Part shown: positions 10,168-17,934 of the stretch, piece by piece
Position numbering within the stretch: position 1 is the first letter of the stretch
How the letters are laid out: every line of letters begins with the position of its first letter
From: Planctomycetaceae bacterium
Lineage (GTDB): Bacteria > Planctomycetota > Phycisphaerae > Phycisphaerales > UBA1924
NCBI GenBank assembly: GCA_021294835.1
Contig: JAJTDF010000030.1
Span: 1-35,689, forward strand
Reading direction: 5' to 3'
DNA: 35,689 nt
Position numbers and translations under genes: made by a program
The notes under the pieces: model-generated
What the model was told of the DNA's origin: nothing
Database searches by the model: none
What the model saw: only the letters and a program-made list of their open reading frames with translations

Positions 10168-12645
10168 ATGCACGCATCGATCTCGCATCTGACCGCGCTG
10201 GCCGGCCTCGGCCTCGGCCTCGCCGCCCTGCCCCTGCTCGCCACCTCGGCCGCAGCCGCCCAGGACAAAGCCGCTCCCACCCCTCCGCCCCTCTCCCACT
10301 TCTTCGGCTTCGAGCCCGCCCGCACCCAGGTCATCGACCGCGACGCCGGCCCCATGGCCACCGGCGACTTCAACAACGACGGCCGCCCCGACGTCGCCGT
10401 TGTCAACAACGCCAAGAGCCGCATCGAACTCCTCCTCCTCCGCGACAAGCCCATGAGCCCCGAGGAGATGGAGCGCAACCTCAAGGTCAACGCCCTCCGC
10501 CCCAGCCCCTGGTACGACCGTCAGGAGATCTCCCTCCCGCAGCGCGTCACCGCCATCCGCGCTGTCGATGTCGACCGCGACGGCAAGCTTGATTTCATCT
10601 ACGCCGGCGTCAACCCCGCCGAGATCGTCTTCCTCCGCCAGGCCGACGGCAACACCTTCCGCGTCGCCAACCGCCAGCGCGTCCGCGGCCTGGCAGCCCG
10701 CCAGCCCGGCCTGCACGTCGCTGACGTCATGGGCGACGCCGCCCCCGAGGTCGTCACCGTCGCTGAGGACCGCATCCTGGTCATGTCCCTCTCCCCCACC
10801 GGCGTCTTGGGCGAGCCCCGCCGCCTGGGCAGCGGCCAGGCCATCGCCGGCATGGTGATCGACGACTTCAACGGCGACGGCATGCTGGACATCACGGCGG
10901 TGGTCAACGACGAGCAGACCCCCCTTCGCATGTTCCTCCAGCGTCAGGACCCCCGCACCACCGACAAGCGGGGCATGCTCTCGGCCGAACTGCGGTTCGA
11001 CTCCCCCGCCCTTCGCGACGTCGAGCCCATCCGCTTCGCCGATCGCACCGCCGCCAGCCTCGGCGTGATCGAGCGCGTCTCCCGCCGCGTGGTCTTCTCC
11101 GATCTGGTCACCGAGCAGATCGCCCCCCCCTCCGCCGCCGCCCCCGGTGGCGAGGCCGACGCCCTCGCCGAGGCCGTGAGCTTCCCCGACGGCGCCAGCA
11201 AGGAACGCTCCGTCGTCACCACCGATCTGGACGGCGACGGCCTGACCGACCTGCTCGCCACCGACGCCAAGAGCAACACCGTCGTCCTCTACCGCCAGGG
11301 CACCAGCGTCGGCCTGACCGACGGCGAGCCCTTCAGCGCCTTCAAGCAGCCCAAGGCCATCGCCGTCGCCCCGCCCAAGGGCTACGACAACGCCGAGACC
11401 GCCACCGTCTTCATGCTCTCCACCGAGGAGAAGGCCGTCGGCGTCGCCCGCTGGAACGCCCAGACCTCCAAGCTCGAGTTCCCCCAGCCCCTGGCCATCC
11501 GCACCGCCGGCACCAGCCCGGTCGCCATCGGCTACGTCCAACTCGACGGCGTCGGCACCCTCGCCGTGGTCGTCAACCAGCGTCGCGACCACACCCTTGA
11601 ACTCCACCAGCCCACCGCCACCAAGGCCGACGCCGCCGCCGACGCCCCCAAGGGCGACGTCACCGTCGTCCCCCTCGCCGGCGTCAACCGCCCGCCCCAG
11701 TCCATGCTCGCCGCCGACGCCGATCAGGACGGCCTTTCCGACCTGCTCCTGTTCACCCCCGGCGAGCCCATGATCATGATCCGCGGCGCCGCCGCCGCGG
11801 ATGGCAAGGGCGGTCCCGGTCGGCCCAGCCTCGTGCTCACCAGCGAGCAGATGCCCCAGTTCGGCCTTGTGCAGGCCGCGGGCGTCGCCAACACCGCCCT
11901 GCTGGATGTTGACGGTGACGGCAAGGCCGAACTGCTCCTGGCCGACAAGAACTTCGTCCGCGCCTGCCGTTACGACGCCAAGACCGGCTGGCGCGTCGTC
12001 AAGCAGGTCACCATCACCGACCCCGGCACCGAGCTCACCGGTCTGGCCGTCCTCACCGAGGGCGGCAAGCCCGTCATCGTCGCCAGCGACAAGGGCAACG
12101 CACGCCTGCTGTTCATTGAGGGCGACACCGTCACCCGCAAGCTCCGCCTCACCGGCGTCTCCCCCACCGGCATCTTCACCGGCGCCTTCGCCGGCGACAA
12201 CCAGCCCGGCGTCCTCTGCCTGACTGACGATGCCTTCGCGCTCGTCCGCCTGGCCGGTTCCCGCTTCAAGCTCGAGAGCTTCGCCGCCTTCCGCTCTGAT
12301 GCCAAGGACCGCGCCGAGCACGAACTCGAGGCCGGCGACGTCAACGGCGACGGCTTCACCGACGCGGTCATCTTCGACTCCGCCGAGCAGATGTGCTCGG
12401 TCCTCACCTTCAGCCGCACCCGCAAGGTCCAGCTCGCCACCGAGTTCGAGGTCTTCCAGTCCCGCCTCTTCTCCGGCGGCGACGCCCGCGAGTTCGAACC
12501 CCGCGACGCCTCCGTCGTCGATGTCACCGGCGACGGCAAGGCCGACATCCTCATGCTCATCCACGACCGCATCATGGTCTACCCCCAGATGACCACCCCG
12601 CCCCCGCCCCCGGGTGCCAAGGCCGTCGGCTCCGCGGCACAATAA
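10168..12645 (+). CDS. Exported FG-GAP/VCBS repeat protein (825 residues)
   Basis: Probable secreted beta-propeller protein. The start is ATG 10168, with TTGGAG seven to eight bases upstream; a long in-frame extension upstream is not protein-like. A signal peptide (hydrophobic residues about 8-30, cleavage near AAAAQD) is followed by eight D-x-D/N-x-D-G calcium-type loops: near residues 66 (DFNNDGRPD), 135 (VDRDGKLD), 232 (DDFNGDGMLD), 353 (DLDGDGLTD), 517 (DADQDGLSD), 580 (DVDGDGKAE), 724 (DVNGDGFTD) and 785 (DVTGDGKAD). This is the signature of integrin-alpha-like FG-GAP repeats, and seven or eight blades fit the length. The C terminus is a Pro-rich tail without an anchor. The ligand or enzymatic role is unknown. 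Confidence 0.9.
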   Translation: MHASISHLTALAGLGLGLAALPLLATSAAAAQDKAAPTPPPLSHFFGFEPARTQVIDRDAGPMATGDFNNDGRPDVAVVNNAKSRIELLLLRDKPMSPEEMERNLKVNALRPSPWYDRQEISLPQRVTAIRAVDVDRDGKLDFIYAGVNPAEIVFLRQADGNTFRVANRQRVRGLAARQPGLHVADVMGDAAPEVVTVAEDRILVMSLSPTGVLGEPRRLGSGQAIAGMVIDDFNGDGMLDITAVVNDEQTPLRMFLQRQDPRTTDKRGMLSAELRFDSPALRDVEPIRFADRTAASLGVIERVSRRVVFSDLVTEQIAPPSAAAPGGEADALAEAVSFPDGASKERSVVTTDLDGDGLTDLLATDAKSNTVVLYRQGTSVGLTDGEPFSAFKQPKAIAVAPPKGYDNAETATVFMLSTEEKAVGVARWNAQTSKLEFPQPLAIRTAGTSPVAIGYVQLDGVGTLAVVVNQRRDHTLELHQPTATKADAAADAPKGDVTVVPLAGVNRPPQSMLAADADQDGLSDLLLFTPGEPMIMIRGAAAADGKGGPGRPSLVLTSEQMPQFGLVQAAGVANTALLDVDGDGKAELLLADKNFVRACRYDAKTGWRVVKQVTITDPGTELTGLAVLTEGGKPVIVASDKGNARLLFIEGDTVTRKLRLTGVSPTGIFTGAFAGDNQPGVLCLTDDAFALVRLAGSRFKLESFAAFRSDAKDRAEHELEAGDVNGDGFTDAVIFDSAEQMCSVLTFSRTRKVQLATEFEVFQSRLFSGGDAREFEPRDASVVDVTGDGKADILMLIHDRIMVYPQMTTPPPPPGAKAVGSAAQ

Positions 12646-12775
12646 CCCCCGCCGGGCCTCCTTCGGGCCGCGTGCCGCACCCATCCGCCCCCGCGCTTGG
12701 GTGGGTCAGCCGGGTGAATCCCGGCCAAACCGCATCCAGCACCGCACCCGCTTTCGCCTAACCTCGTACCACCAC

Positions 12776-12800
12776 ACGGCCACAACGCGTGGCCGTTTTT
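12776..12800 (+). terminator. Rho-independent terminator
   Basis: A perfect 8-bp stem (12776-12783 with 12789-12796) and a 5-base loop run into five consecutive T, the best intrinsic terminator in the window. It lies 130 bases after the FG-GAP gene and only 64 bases before the OmpH-like gene on the same strand. Confidence 0.85.
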
Positions 12801-12864
12801 CGTTCCCGCCACGAGCGACACGCCACCCACGCCCAGCGCAGTGGGTCATCCGCAGGAGTCCGTC

Positions 12865-13512
12865 ATGAAGCTCACCGAACGCACCCTCACCTTCACTGGC
12901 CTCGCCCTGGCCCTGTACCTCGGCGGCTCCGCCTACTTCGCCACCGCCCCCAACGCCGCCGTCGCCGGCGCCGGCCGCTCCGGCGGCGTCCACGCCGAGC
13001 CCAAGGCCTCCACCGTCGCCGTGGTCGACACCTACCGCATCGCCGTGAAACTCATGGACACTGCCCGCTTCAAGGACCGCATCGAGAGCAAGCGCAAGGA
13101 GTGGGCCGACAAGCTCGCCCCGCTCGAGAAGAACCTCGATGAACTGGCCAACAAGCTCCGCGCCATGGGCCCGGAGGCCAAGGGCCCGGAAGCCGAGACC
13201 ACCGCCCGCGAGTTTGAGACCAAGCGTCAGGAGTACGGCGCCCTCCGCCAGCAGGCCGAGCGCGAAATGGACGGCTTTGTCGCCGGTGTCAATTTCGAGG
13301 CCTTCAAGCAGGTCGTCGACTCTGCCGCCGCCATCGCTGACAAGAAGGGCTACTCGCTGGTGCTCTCCAGCCGGGGTACCGGCCCTGAGGAGATGAAGGC
13401 CCCCGACAGCTCCGGCGCCTTCGTCCAGAGCCTCCTCGCACGCCCGGTGATCAAGTCCACCACCGCCGACGACATCACCGCCGACGTGATCGCCGACCTC
13501 AAGCTCGAGTAA
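12865..13512 (+). CDS. OmpH/Skp-like periplasmic chaperone
   Basis: Skp-family proteins are trimeric periplasmic holdases for unfolded outer-membrane proteins. The start is ATG 12865, with AGGAG six bases upstream; a GTG 24 bases earlier is less well placed. The 215 residues contain a signal peptide (LTFTGLALALYLGGSAYFATA), then the family's opening strand VAVVDTYRIAVKLMDTARFKDRI. A long charged helical stretch follows (residues about 75-145, KRKEWADKLAPLEKNLDELANKL ... EYGALRQQAEREMDGF), and the closing strand/helix region has KKGYSLVLSSRG and DDITADVIADL. The strand-helix-strand arrangement matches OmpH. The neighbour upstream is an exported protein behind a strong terminator, so this gene probably has its own promoter. 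Confidence 0.85.
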   Translation: MKLTERTLTFTGLALALYLGGSAYFATAPNAAVAGAGRSGGVHAEPKASTVAVVDTYRIAVKLMDTARFKDRIESKRKEWADKLAPLEKNLDELANKLRAMGPEAKGPEAETTAREFETKRQEYGALRQQAEREMDGFVAGVNFEAFKQVVDSAAAIADKKGYSLVLSSRGTGPEEMKAPDSSGAFVQSLLARPVIKSTTADDITADVIADLKLE

Positions 13513-13553
13513 GCCGGCCCCGCCAGGCCAGCCACCCAGCAGCAACAACCAAA

Positions 13554-13584
13554 CGGGCCGCGGATCCAGTCGATCCGCGGCCCG
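13554..13584. terminator. Strong bidirectional terminator between convergent genes
   Basis: A perfect 13-bp GC-rich stem (13554-13566 with 13572-13584) and a 5-base loop sit between the OmpH-like gene and the convergent aminopeptidase. Downstream bases are CTTCTC on the plus strand and TTTGGTTGTTG on the minus strand, so both directions are plausible. Confidence 0.8.
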
Positions 13585-13633
13585 CTTCTCATTCCGCTTC
13601 CCGCCCCACCACCCCCTCACACCCTTCGTGCGC

Positions 13634-14785
13634 TCACCCCGCCGCCGGCCTCGGGAACGCCGGATCCACAAAAAGCCCATCGGCGTGCAGCAGCGCCCCG
13701 TCGCTGTGGATCGTCCCGCCCGGGCGGCCCTCCAGCGGGCGCAGGTCGCACACCATGTCCCAGTGCAGCCCGCTCTCGTTGGTGTTGCCGCTCTTGGGGT
13801 AGCCGGCGCCCACCGCCGCGTGGAAGGTGCCGCCGATCTTCTCGTCAAACAGCGTGTTGCACGAGAAGTTGCGGATCCCGTAGTTGGTGCCGATGGCGAT
13901 CTCCCCCAGCGTCCGCGCCCCGGCGTCCTGGTCGAGCATCTGGTGCAGGAACGCCTCGCCGCTGCGAGCCGTTGCCTCCACCACCCGCCCGGCCTTGAAC
14001 TTCAGCCGCACGCCCTCCACCCGATGCCCCATGTACACCGCAGGGAACGTGTAGTTCACGTGCCCATCCACACCGCCCGGCCCGGCGAACACTTCACCGT
14101 CCGGAAAGTTGCTGTGCCCGCAGCAGTTGATCCACGTCGCCCTGGACACGTCCACCTTCAAGTCCGTCCCGTCATGCCCGTTGTGGGGCGGCACCCGAAA
14201 GTGCAATTCCTTCCGCCCCTGCAAGTAGTCCACCACCCGCTGCTGCGTCCGCTCCACCGCCTGCCAGGCCGCCACCGGGTCCGGCAGGTGCAGCAGCCCG
14301 GCGCGATACACAAACTCCTCATACAGCCGCAGAGACATCCCCGCATCCTGCGCCGAGGCCTGCGTGGGGTATTGCGAACCCACCCACCGCAGCGTCTTCT
14401 CCGCCTCACGCTGCATGAACCGCTTGAGGTACGGCTTGCGGGCCTGCTGCAGCAGCGCCGCCTTGGAGGCCGGATAGCCCGCCAGGAACTGGCTGTTCTG
14501 CTCCGCCCACAGGGCGATGCTCACGTCGATCGTCTCAACCAGGTGCTGCTGGATCGGCGACACGAAGGCGATCTGCTCGTCGCTGCCGTGGGCCACCAGC
14601 AGTTCCTGCAGGTCCTCGCTGCGGGGGCTGTAGAACGGGTTGGCCCCCGCCCGCAGGCACGCCGCGTAGATCTCCTTCACCAGGGGCATGGCCGCCGGCT
14701 CGGCGATCACCGCCACCAGATCGCCGGTCTTCACCGCCGTGCTGTACCGCACCAGCACGTCCGCCAGTTTCGTCAAGTAGTTCAT
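13634..14785 (-). CDS. Aminopeptidase, M29 family (AmpS/PepS type)
   Basis: Metal-dependent cytoplasmic aminopeptidase that removes N-terminal residues from peptides. The start is ATG 14785 (MNYLTKLADVLVRYSTAVKTGD), the usual M29 opening. The 383-residue length fits the family. The M29 metal and catalytic residues can be placed: Glu231 (DGEVFAGP), Glu295 (LGEIAIGTN), His322 (TFHAAVGAGYP), Tyr329, His341 and Asp343 (LHWDMVCD). Its start codon overlaps the stop of nth by four bases (ATGA), so the two are translationally coupled although functionally unrelated. It ends at the strong bidirectional terminator. Confidence 0.92.
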   Translation of the reverse strand: MNYLTKLADVLVRYSTAVKTGDLVAVIAEPAAMPLVKEIYAACLRAGANPFYSPRSEDLQELLVAHGSDEQIAFVSPIQQHLVETIDVSIALWAEQNSQFLAGYPASKAALLQQARKPYLKRFMQREAEKTLRWVGSQYPTQASAQDAGMSLRLYEEFVYRAGLLHLPDPVAAWQAVERTQQRVVDYLQGRKELHFRVPPHNGHDGTDLKVDVSRATWINCCGHSNFPDGEVFAGPGGVDGHVNYTFPAVYMGHRVEGVRLKFKAGRVVEATARSGEAFLHQMLDQDAGARTLGEIAIGTNYGIRNFSCNTLFDEKIGGTFHAAVGAGYPKSGNTNESGLHWDMVCDLRPLEGRPGGTIHSDGALLHADGLFVDPAFPRPAAG

Positions 14786-15621
14786 GTTCCGCTCGCTCCT
14801 CTCTTGGGCGTCTTGGCCCGCGTGCTGCCCTTCGCCGGACGGCCCTTCTCGCCCCCGCCGGACTTGCCGCCTGTGCCCTCTGCCCCACCTTTCGCCCCGC
14901 CCTTCGCCCCTCCGCCCTTCGCCGACACCCGCAACTCGCACCGCTGCCCATACGCAGCACAAATCGGGTGCTCCCCGCACGTCACCCCCCGCGCCTTGCA
15001 CGCCCGCCGCCCGTGGAAGATCAGCATGTGCGACAGGTCGCACCACCGCTCCCGCTGCTCGGCGAACACCGCCATCAGCGCCCGCTCGGTCTGCTGCACG
15101 TTCGCATCCGCCGGCGCCAGCCCCAGCCGCCCCGCCAGCCGGTGCACGTGCGTGTCCACCACAAACCCCACGTTGAATTTGTACGCGTTGCCCAGCACCA
15201 CGTTGGCCGTCTTGCGGGCCACCCCCCGCAGCGTCAGCAGTTCATCCATCGTGCGGGGCACCTGCCCGCCGAACCGCTCGCACACATCCCGCATCGCCTC
15301 ATGGATGGACCGCGCCTTGTTGCGAAACAGCCCGATGGTGCGGATGTACGGCTCAATCTCCCCCGGCGTCGCCCGCGCATAGTCCGCCGGCGTGGGGAAG
15401 GCCCTGAACAACGCCGGCGTCGCCTTGTTCACGCTCACGTCCGTCGCCTGGGCCGACAGAATCGTCGCCACCAGCAACTCATGGGCACTGGTGTAATCCA
15501 GTTCACAGTGCGCATCCGGGTACGCCCTGCCCAGCGCATCGGCCACCTCCGCCGCCCGCGCCCGCTGCGCCGTCGTCGTCCGGGGCAGCTTCATGCCCGC
15601 CAGATCATCCAGTTCAGCCAT
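14782..15621 (-). CDS. nth: Endonuclease III (DNA glycosylase/AP lyase)
   Basis: Base-excision repair enzyme that removes oxidised pyrimidines and nicks the abasic site. The start is ATG 15621 (MAELDDLAG), with GAGGGG upstream; ATG 15594 is an alternative. The HhH motif carries the catalytic lysine Lys137 (LRGVARKTANVV) and the catalytic aspartate is Asp156 (FVVDTHVHRL). Four cysteines follow (208, 215, 221, 228) with spacing X6-X5-X6 instead of the canonical X6-X2-X5 of the 4Fe-4S loop. After residue 232 comes a basic Gly/Lys-rich tail of about 45 residues (KGGGAKGGAKGG..., ending KTPKRGASGT) that E. coli Nth lacks. It overlaps the membrane-protein gene upstream by eight bases and the aminopeptidase downstream by four. 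Confidence 0.93.
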   Translation of the reverse strand: MAELDDLAGMKLPRTTTAQRARAAEVADALGRAYPDAHCELDYTSAHELLVATILSAQATDVSVNKATPALFRAFPTPADYARATPGEIEPYIRTIGLFRNKARSIHEAMRDVCERFGGQVPRTMDELLTLRGVARKTANVVLGNAYKFNVGFVVDTHVHRLAGRLGLAPADANVQQTERALMAVFAEQRERWCDLSHMLIFHGRRACKARGVTCGEHPICAAYGQRCELRVSAKGGGAKGGAKGGAEGTGGKSGGGEKGRPAKGSTRAKTPKRGASGT

Positions 15622-16186
15622 GCCCGCCGCCCCTCGGCGGCCAGGCCGCCGCCACAAAGCACACCAAAAGCCCCACCGCCAGGCTGGTCATCACTGCTGA
15701 CGCCTGCGGGTGGTCCGCATCAAACGCCGCCTTCGCCGCCGCCGCCTTGGCCGCCTCCGCCGCCGCAGCAGCAGCCCGATACTGCCCCAGCGCCTGCGCC
15801 ATCCGCGGCGCCAGCACCATCAACTGATAGCAGAACACCGCCAGCACCGCCGACAGGCTGATCACCCGCACCGCCATGTGCCCTTTGGACCATCCCCACG
15901 GCTTGCCCACCCCGCTGGCATACGCCCCGATCAGCGTCACCGCCGCCACCATCGCCGCCCCCAGCCCCAGCATGTCGGTGATCGCAAACACCCGCGCCGC
16001 CGGGAACCCCCCCAGCAGCGACCACACCTGCTCCTTGGGCACCGTGTACCCCTCCACCGCCAGCCCCAGGGGCTTCAGGCTGGTGAAGATCACCGCCGCG
16101 GCGATGCCCGCCATCACCACCCCGCCCAGCCACAGCGCCAGGGCCAACAGATGCAGCGTGTGAGAAACGGCAAGCCAGCGGGGCAT
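15614..16186 (-). CDS. Small membrane protein, DUF4149-like
   Basis: A 190-residue protein with about four membrane segments: LLALALWLGGVVMAGIAAAVIFTSL, MLGLGAAMVAAVTLIGAYAS, VISLSAVLAVFCYQLMVLAP, and a C-terminal VMTSLAVGLLVCFVAAAW. The opening 'LxLALWLGGVVMxG..aavIF..L' and the later 'A.....m..lg' pattern recall DUF4149/TMEM205-type proteins; the match is from memory and moderate. An Ala-rich helix (YRAAAAAAEAAKAAAAKAAF) separates the last two segments. It is the first gene of the minus-strand set with nth and the aminopeptidase and overlaps nth by eight bases. Function is unknown. Confidence 0.75.
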   Translation of the reverse strand: MPRWLAVSHTLHLLALALWLGGVVMAGIAAAVIFTSLKPLGLAVEGYTVPKEQVWSLLGGFPAARVFAITDMLGLGAAMVAAVTLIGAYASGVGKPWGWSKGHMAVRVISLSAVLAVFCYQLMVLAPRMAQALGQYRAAAAAAEAAKAAAAKAAFDADHPQASAVMTSLAVGLLVCFVAAAWPPRGGGHG

Positions 16187-16253
16187 CAGGCAACTCTAGA
16201 AGCCCCAACCGCCCTGCCCCATCCGCCCCGCACCCGTAAACTCCACCCGCCCC

Positions 16254-17075
16254 ATGCTCCCCAACCAGCCGCTCAGCCTCGCCCTGGCCGGCCTGCTCTG
16301 GCCCCCGCCCGATGCACCCGCCTCCACCGGCGCCGCCTCCGCCCCAGCCGAGGTTGACGCCGAACGCCTCCGCCCCGCCCTCACCTGGGCCGCCCGCGCC
16401 GGCTTCCGCTGTGTGCAACTGAGCGCCGCCGCCCCCGGCCTGCGTGCACGCGACTTGGACCGCTCCGCGCGGCGTGATTTGGCCGCCACCCTCCGCCGCC
16501 AGGGCCTCGCCCTCAGCGGGCTGGACCTCTGGATCCCCCCCGAACACTTCCGCCTCGCCGACCGCCAGGACCGCGCCGTCTCCGCCACCCTGGGCGCCAT
16601 CGAACTGACCACCGAACTCGTCCGGCTCGACGGCGGACCCGCCGCCCGCCCCGTGCTCGCCGTCGGCCTCCCGGCCGACATCCCCGATGCCGTCCTGAGC
16701 ACCCTCACCAACCACGCCGCCCACCACGGCTGCACACTGGCCGACCACGCCTGGCCCCGCACCGCCTCCTCCGCCGCCGCGGGCCTGGGCAAAGGTGTGG
16801 ACCCCGCCGCCGTGCTCATGGCCGGGGGCGACGTCCTCCAGGCCGCCGCCTCCGGCCCGCTCGCCTCGGCACGCCTCAGCGATGTCACCTTCGCCGGCCG
16901 CTGTGGCCCCGGCTCACCCGGCGGAAGGCTCGATCTGCTGGCCTATCACGCCGCCCTGCACGCCGCCAACTGGCTCTCCTGGGTCACGCTGGATCTGCGC
17001 CTGGTCCCCGACCAGCCCCGCGCCGCCGCCCGAGCCGCCGAGGCGTGGCACGGCGTCACCACCCAGTTCGGCTGA
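16254..17075 (+). CDS. TIM-barrel-like protein, distantly sugar phosphate isomerase/AP endonuclease 2-like
   Basis: A 273-residue cytoplasmic protein. The spacing of GFRCVQLSAAAPGLRARDL, then RRDLAATLRRQGLALSGLDLWIPPEHF and AIELTTELVRLDGG resembles the first half of xylose-isomerase-like TIM barrels ('G...vel......l......e...l...l...gl...s.d.......'). The later half is weak: I cannot place the metal-binding Glu/Asp/His set with confidence, so it may be a degenerate or non-catalytic member. It is read divergently from the DUF4149-like gene, 67 bases away, and converges on yebC. Very high GC with an Ala/Pro-rich opening is unremarkable here. Function is unassigned. Confidence 0.65.
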   Translation: MLPNQPLSLALAGLLWPPPDAPASTGAASAPAEVDAERLRPALTWAARAGFRCVQLSAAAPGLRARDLDRSARRDLAATLRRQGLALSGLDLWIPPEHFRLADRQDRAVSATLGAIELTTELVRLDGGPAARPVLAVGLPADIPDAVLSTLTNHAAHHGCTLADHAWPRTASSAAAGLGKGVDPAAVLMAGGDVLQAAASGPLASARLSDVTFAGRCGPGSPGGRLDLLAYHAALHAANWLSWVTLDLRLVPDQPRAAARAAEAWHGVTTQFG

Positions 17076-17107
17076 TTGACGCCTCACCCCGCCCGGCAGC
17101 CCGTGCC

Positions 17108-17860
17108 TCACTCCGCCAGCCGCGCCAACTCACTCTCGGGGATGTCCGCGTTGGAGTAGACCTTCTTCACGTCGTCGTTCTCCTCCAGCCCGTCCACCAG
17201 GTCAATCAACTCCTCGGCCTGCTCCCCCGCCACCGTCACCATCACGGTGGGGAACATCTCAATCGCCGACTCCCCCAGTTTCAGCCCCGCCTTCAGCAGC
17301 CCGTCACGCACCCTGGCAAAGTCCGTCGGCACGCACAGCACATCAAAGTGCCCCGGCTCATCGCCCTTGCGCACATCATCCGCCCCCGCCCCCACTGCAA
17401 TCTCAAACACCTTGTCCTCATCCCCGCCGCCGATCACCGTCAGCCGCCCCTTCTGCTCAAACTGGTGCGACACGCACCCCGTCGCCCCCAGCTTGCCGCT
17501 GTGCTTGGTGAACAGCAGCCGCACGTCCCCCGCCGTCCGCGTGCGGTTGTCGGTCAGCGCGTCGATCACCACCGCCACCCCGCCCGGCCCATACCCCTCA
17601 TACCGCACAAACTCGTAGTCCTCACCCGCGCCCCCGCCGGCGCCCTTCTTGATCGCCCGCTCGATGTTGTCGTTGGGCATGTTGTAGTAGCGGGCCTCGT
17701 CGATCGCCTGCCGCAGCGACACGTTGAACTCCGGGTCCGGGCCGCCCGTCCGCGCCGCCACAATGATCGCACGCGAGCACATGCTCCACGCCTTGCTGCG
17801 ACGCTTGTCCACCACCGCCTTGCGGTGCTTCACCTTGCTCCACTTGTTGTGACCGGCCAT
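17108..17860 (-). CDS. yebC: YebC/PmpR family protein (TACO1-like)
   Basis: YebC proteins were long annotated as transcription regulators; more recent work links the family to translation, where it helps ribosomes through difficult stretches such as proline runs. The 250 residues open with the hallmark MAGHNKWSKVKHRKAVVDKRRSK and contain NMPNDNIERAIKKGAG, RYEGYGPGGVAVVIDALTDN and FTKHSGKLGATGCVSHQF, all typical. The length is normal. GGAG lies upstream of ATG 17860. It is the last gene of the nusA-infB-ylxP-rbfA cluster, 74 bases behind the HhH protein, a position that fits a translation role. Confidence 0.95.
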   Translation of the reverse strand: MAGHNKWSKVKHRKAVVDKRRSKAWSMCSRAIIVAARTGGPDPEFNVSLRQAIDEARYYNMPNDNIERAIKKGAGGGAGEDYEFVRYEGYGPGGVAVVIDALTDNRTRTAGDVRLLFTKHSGKLGATGCVSHQFEQKGRLTVIGGGDEDKVFEIAVGAGADDVRKGDEPGHFDVLCVPTDFARVRDGLLKAGLKLGESAIEMFPTVMVTVAGEQAEELIDLVDGLEENDDVKKVYSNADIPESELARLAE

Positions 17861-17934
17861 CTTCGCGATCTCCCATCAGCGCCGCGGCCCGTGTGCCGCG
17901 CCCGCCGTGCTCGTACCCGTACTCGTGCCCGCAA

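Noticed and set aside
10111-12684. Long Gly/Asp/Val-rich open frame antisense to the FG-GAP gene
   Set aside because: Its repeats are the mirror of the GAC-GGC-rich calcium loops of the real gene; there is no signal peptide or start context.
16254-17075. Firm annotation as sugar phosphate isomerase or AP endonuclease
   Set aside because: Only the first half resembles the barrel and the metal ligands cannot be placed, so it was kept as TIM-barrel-like with unknown function.
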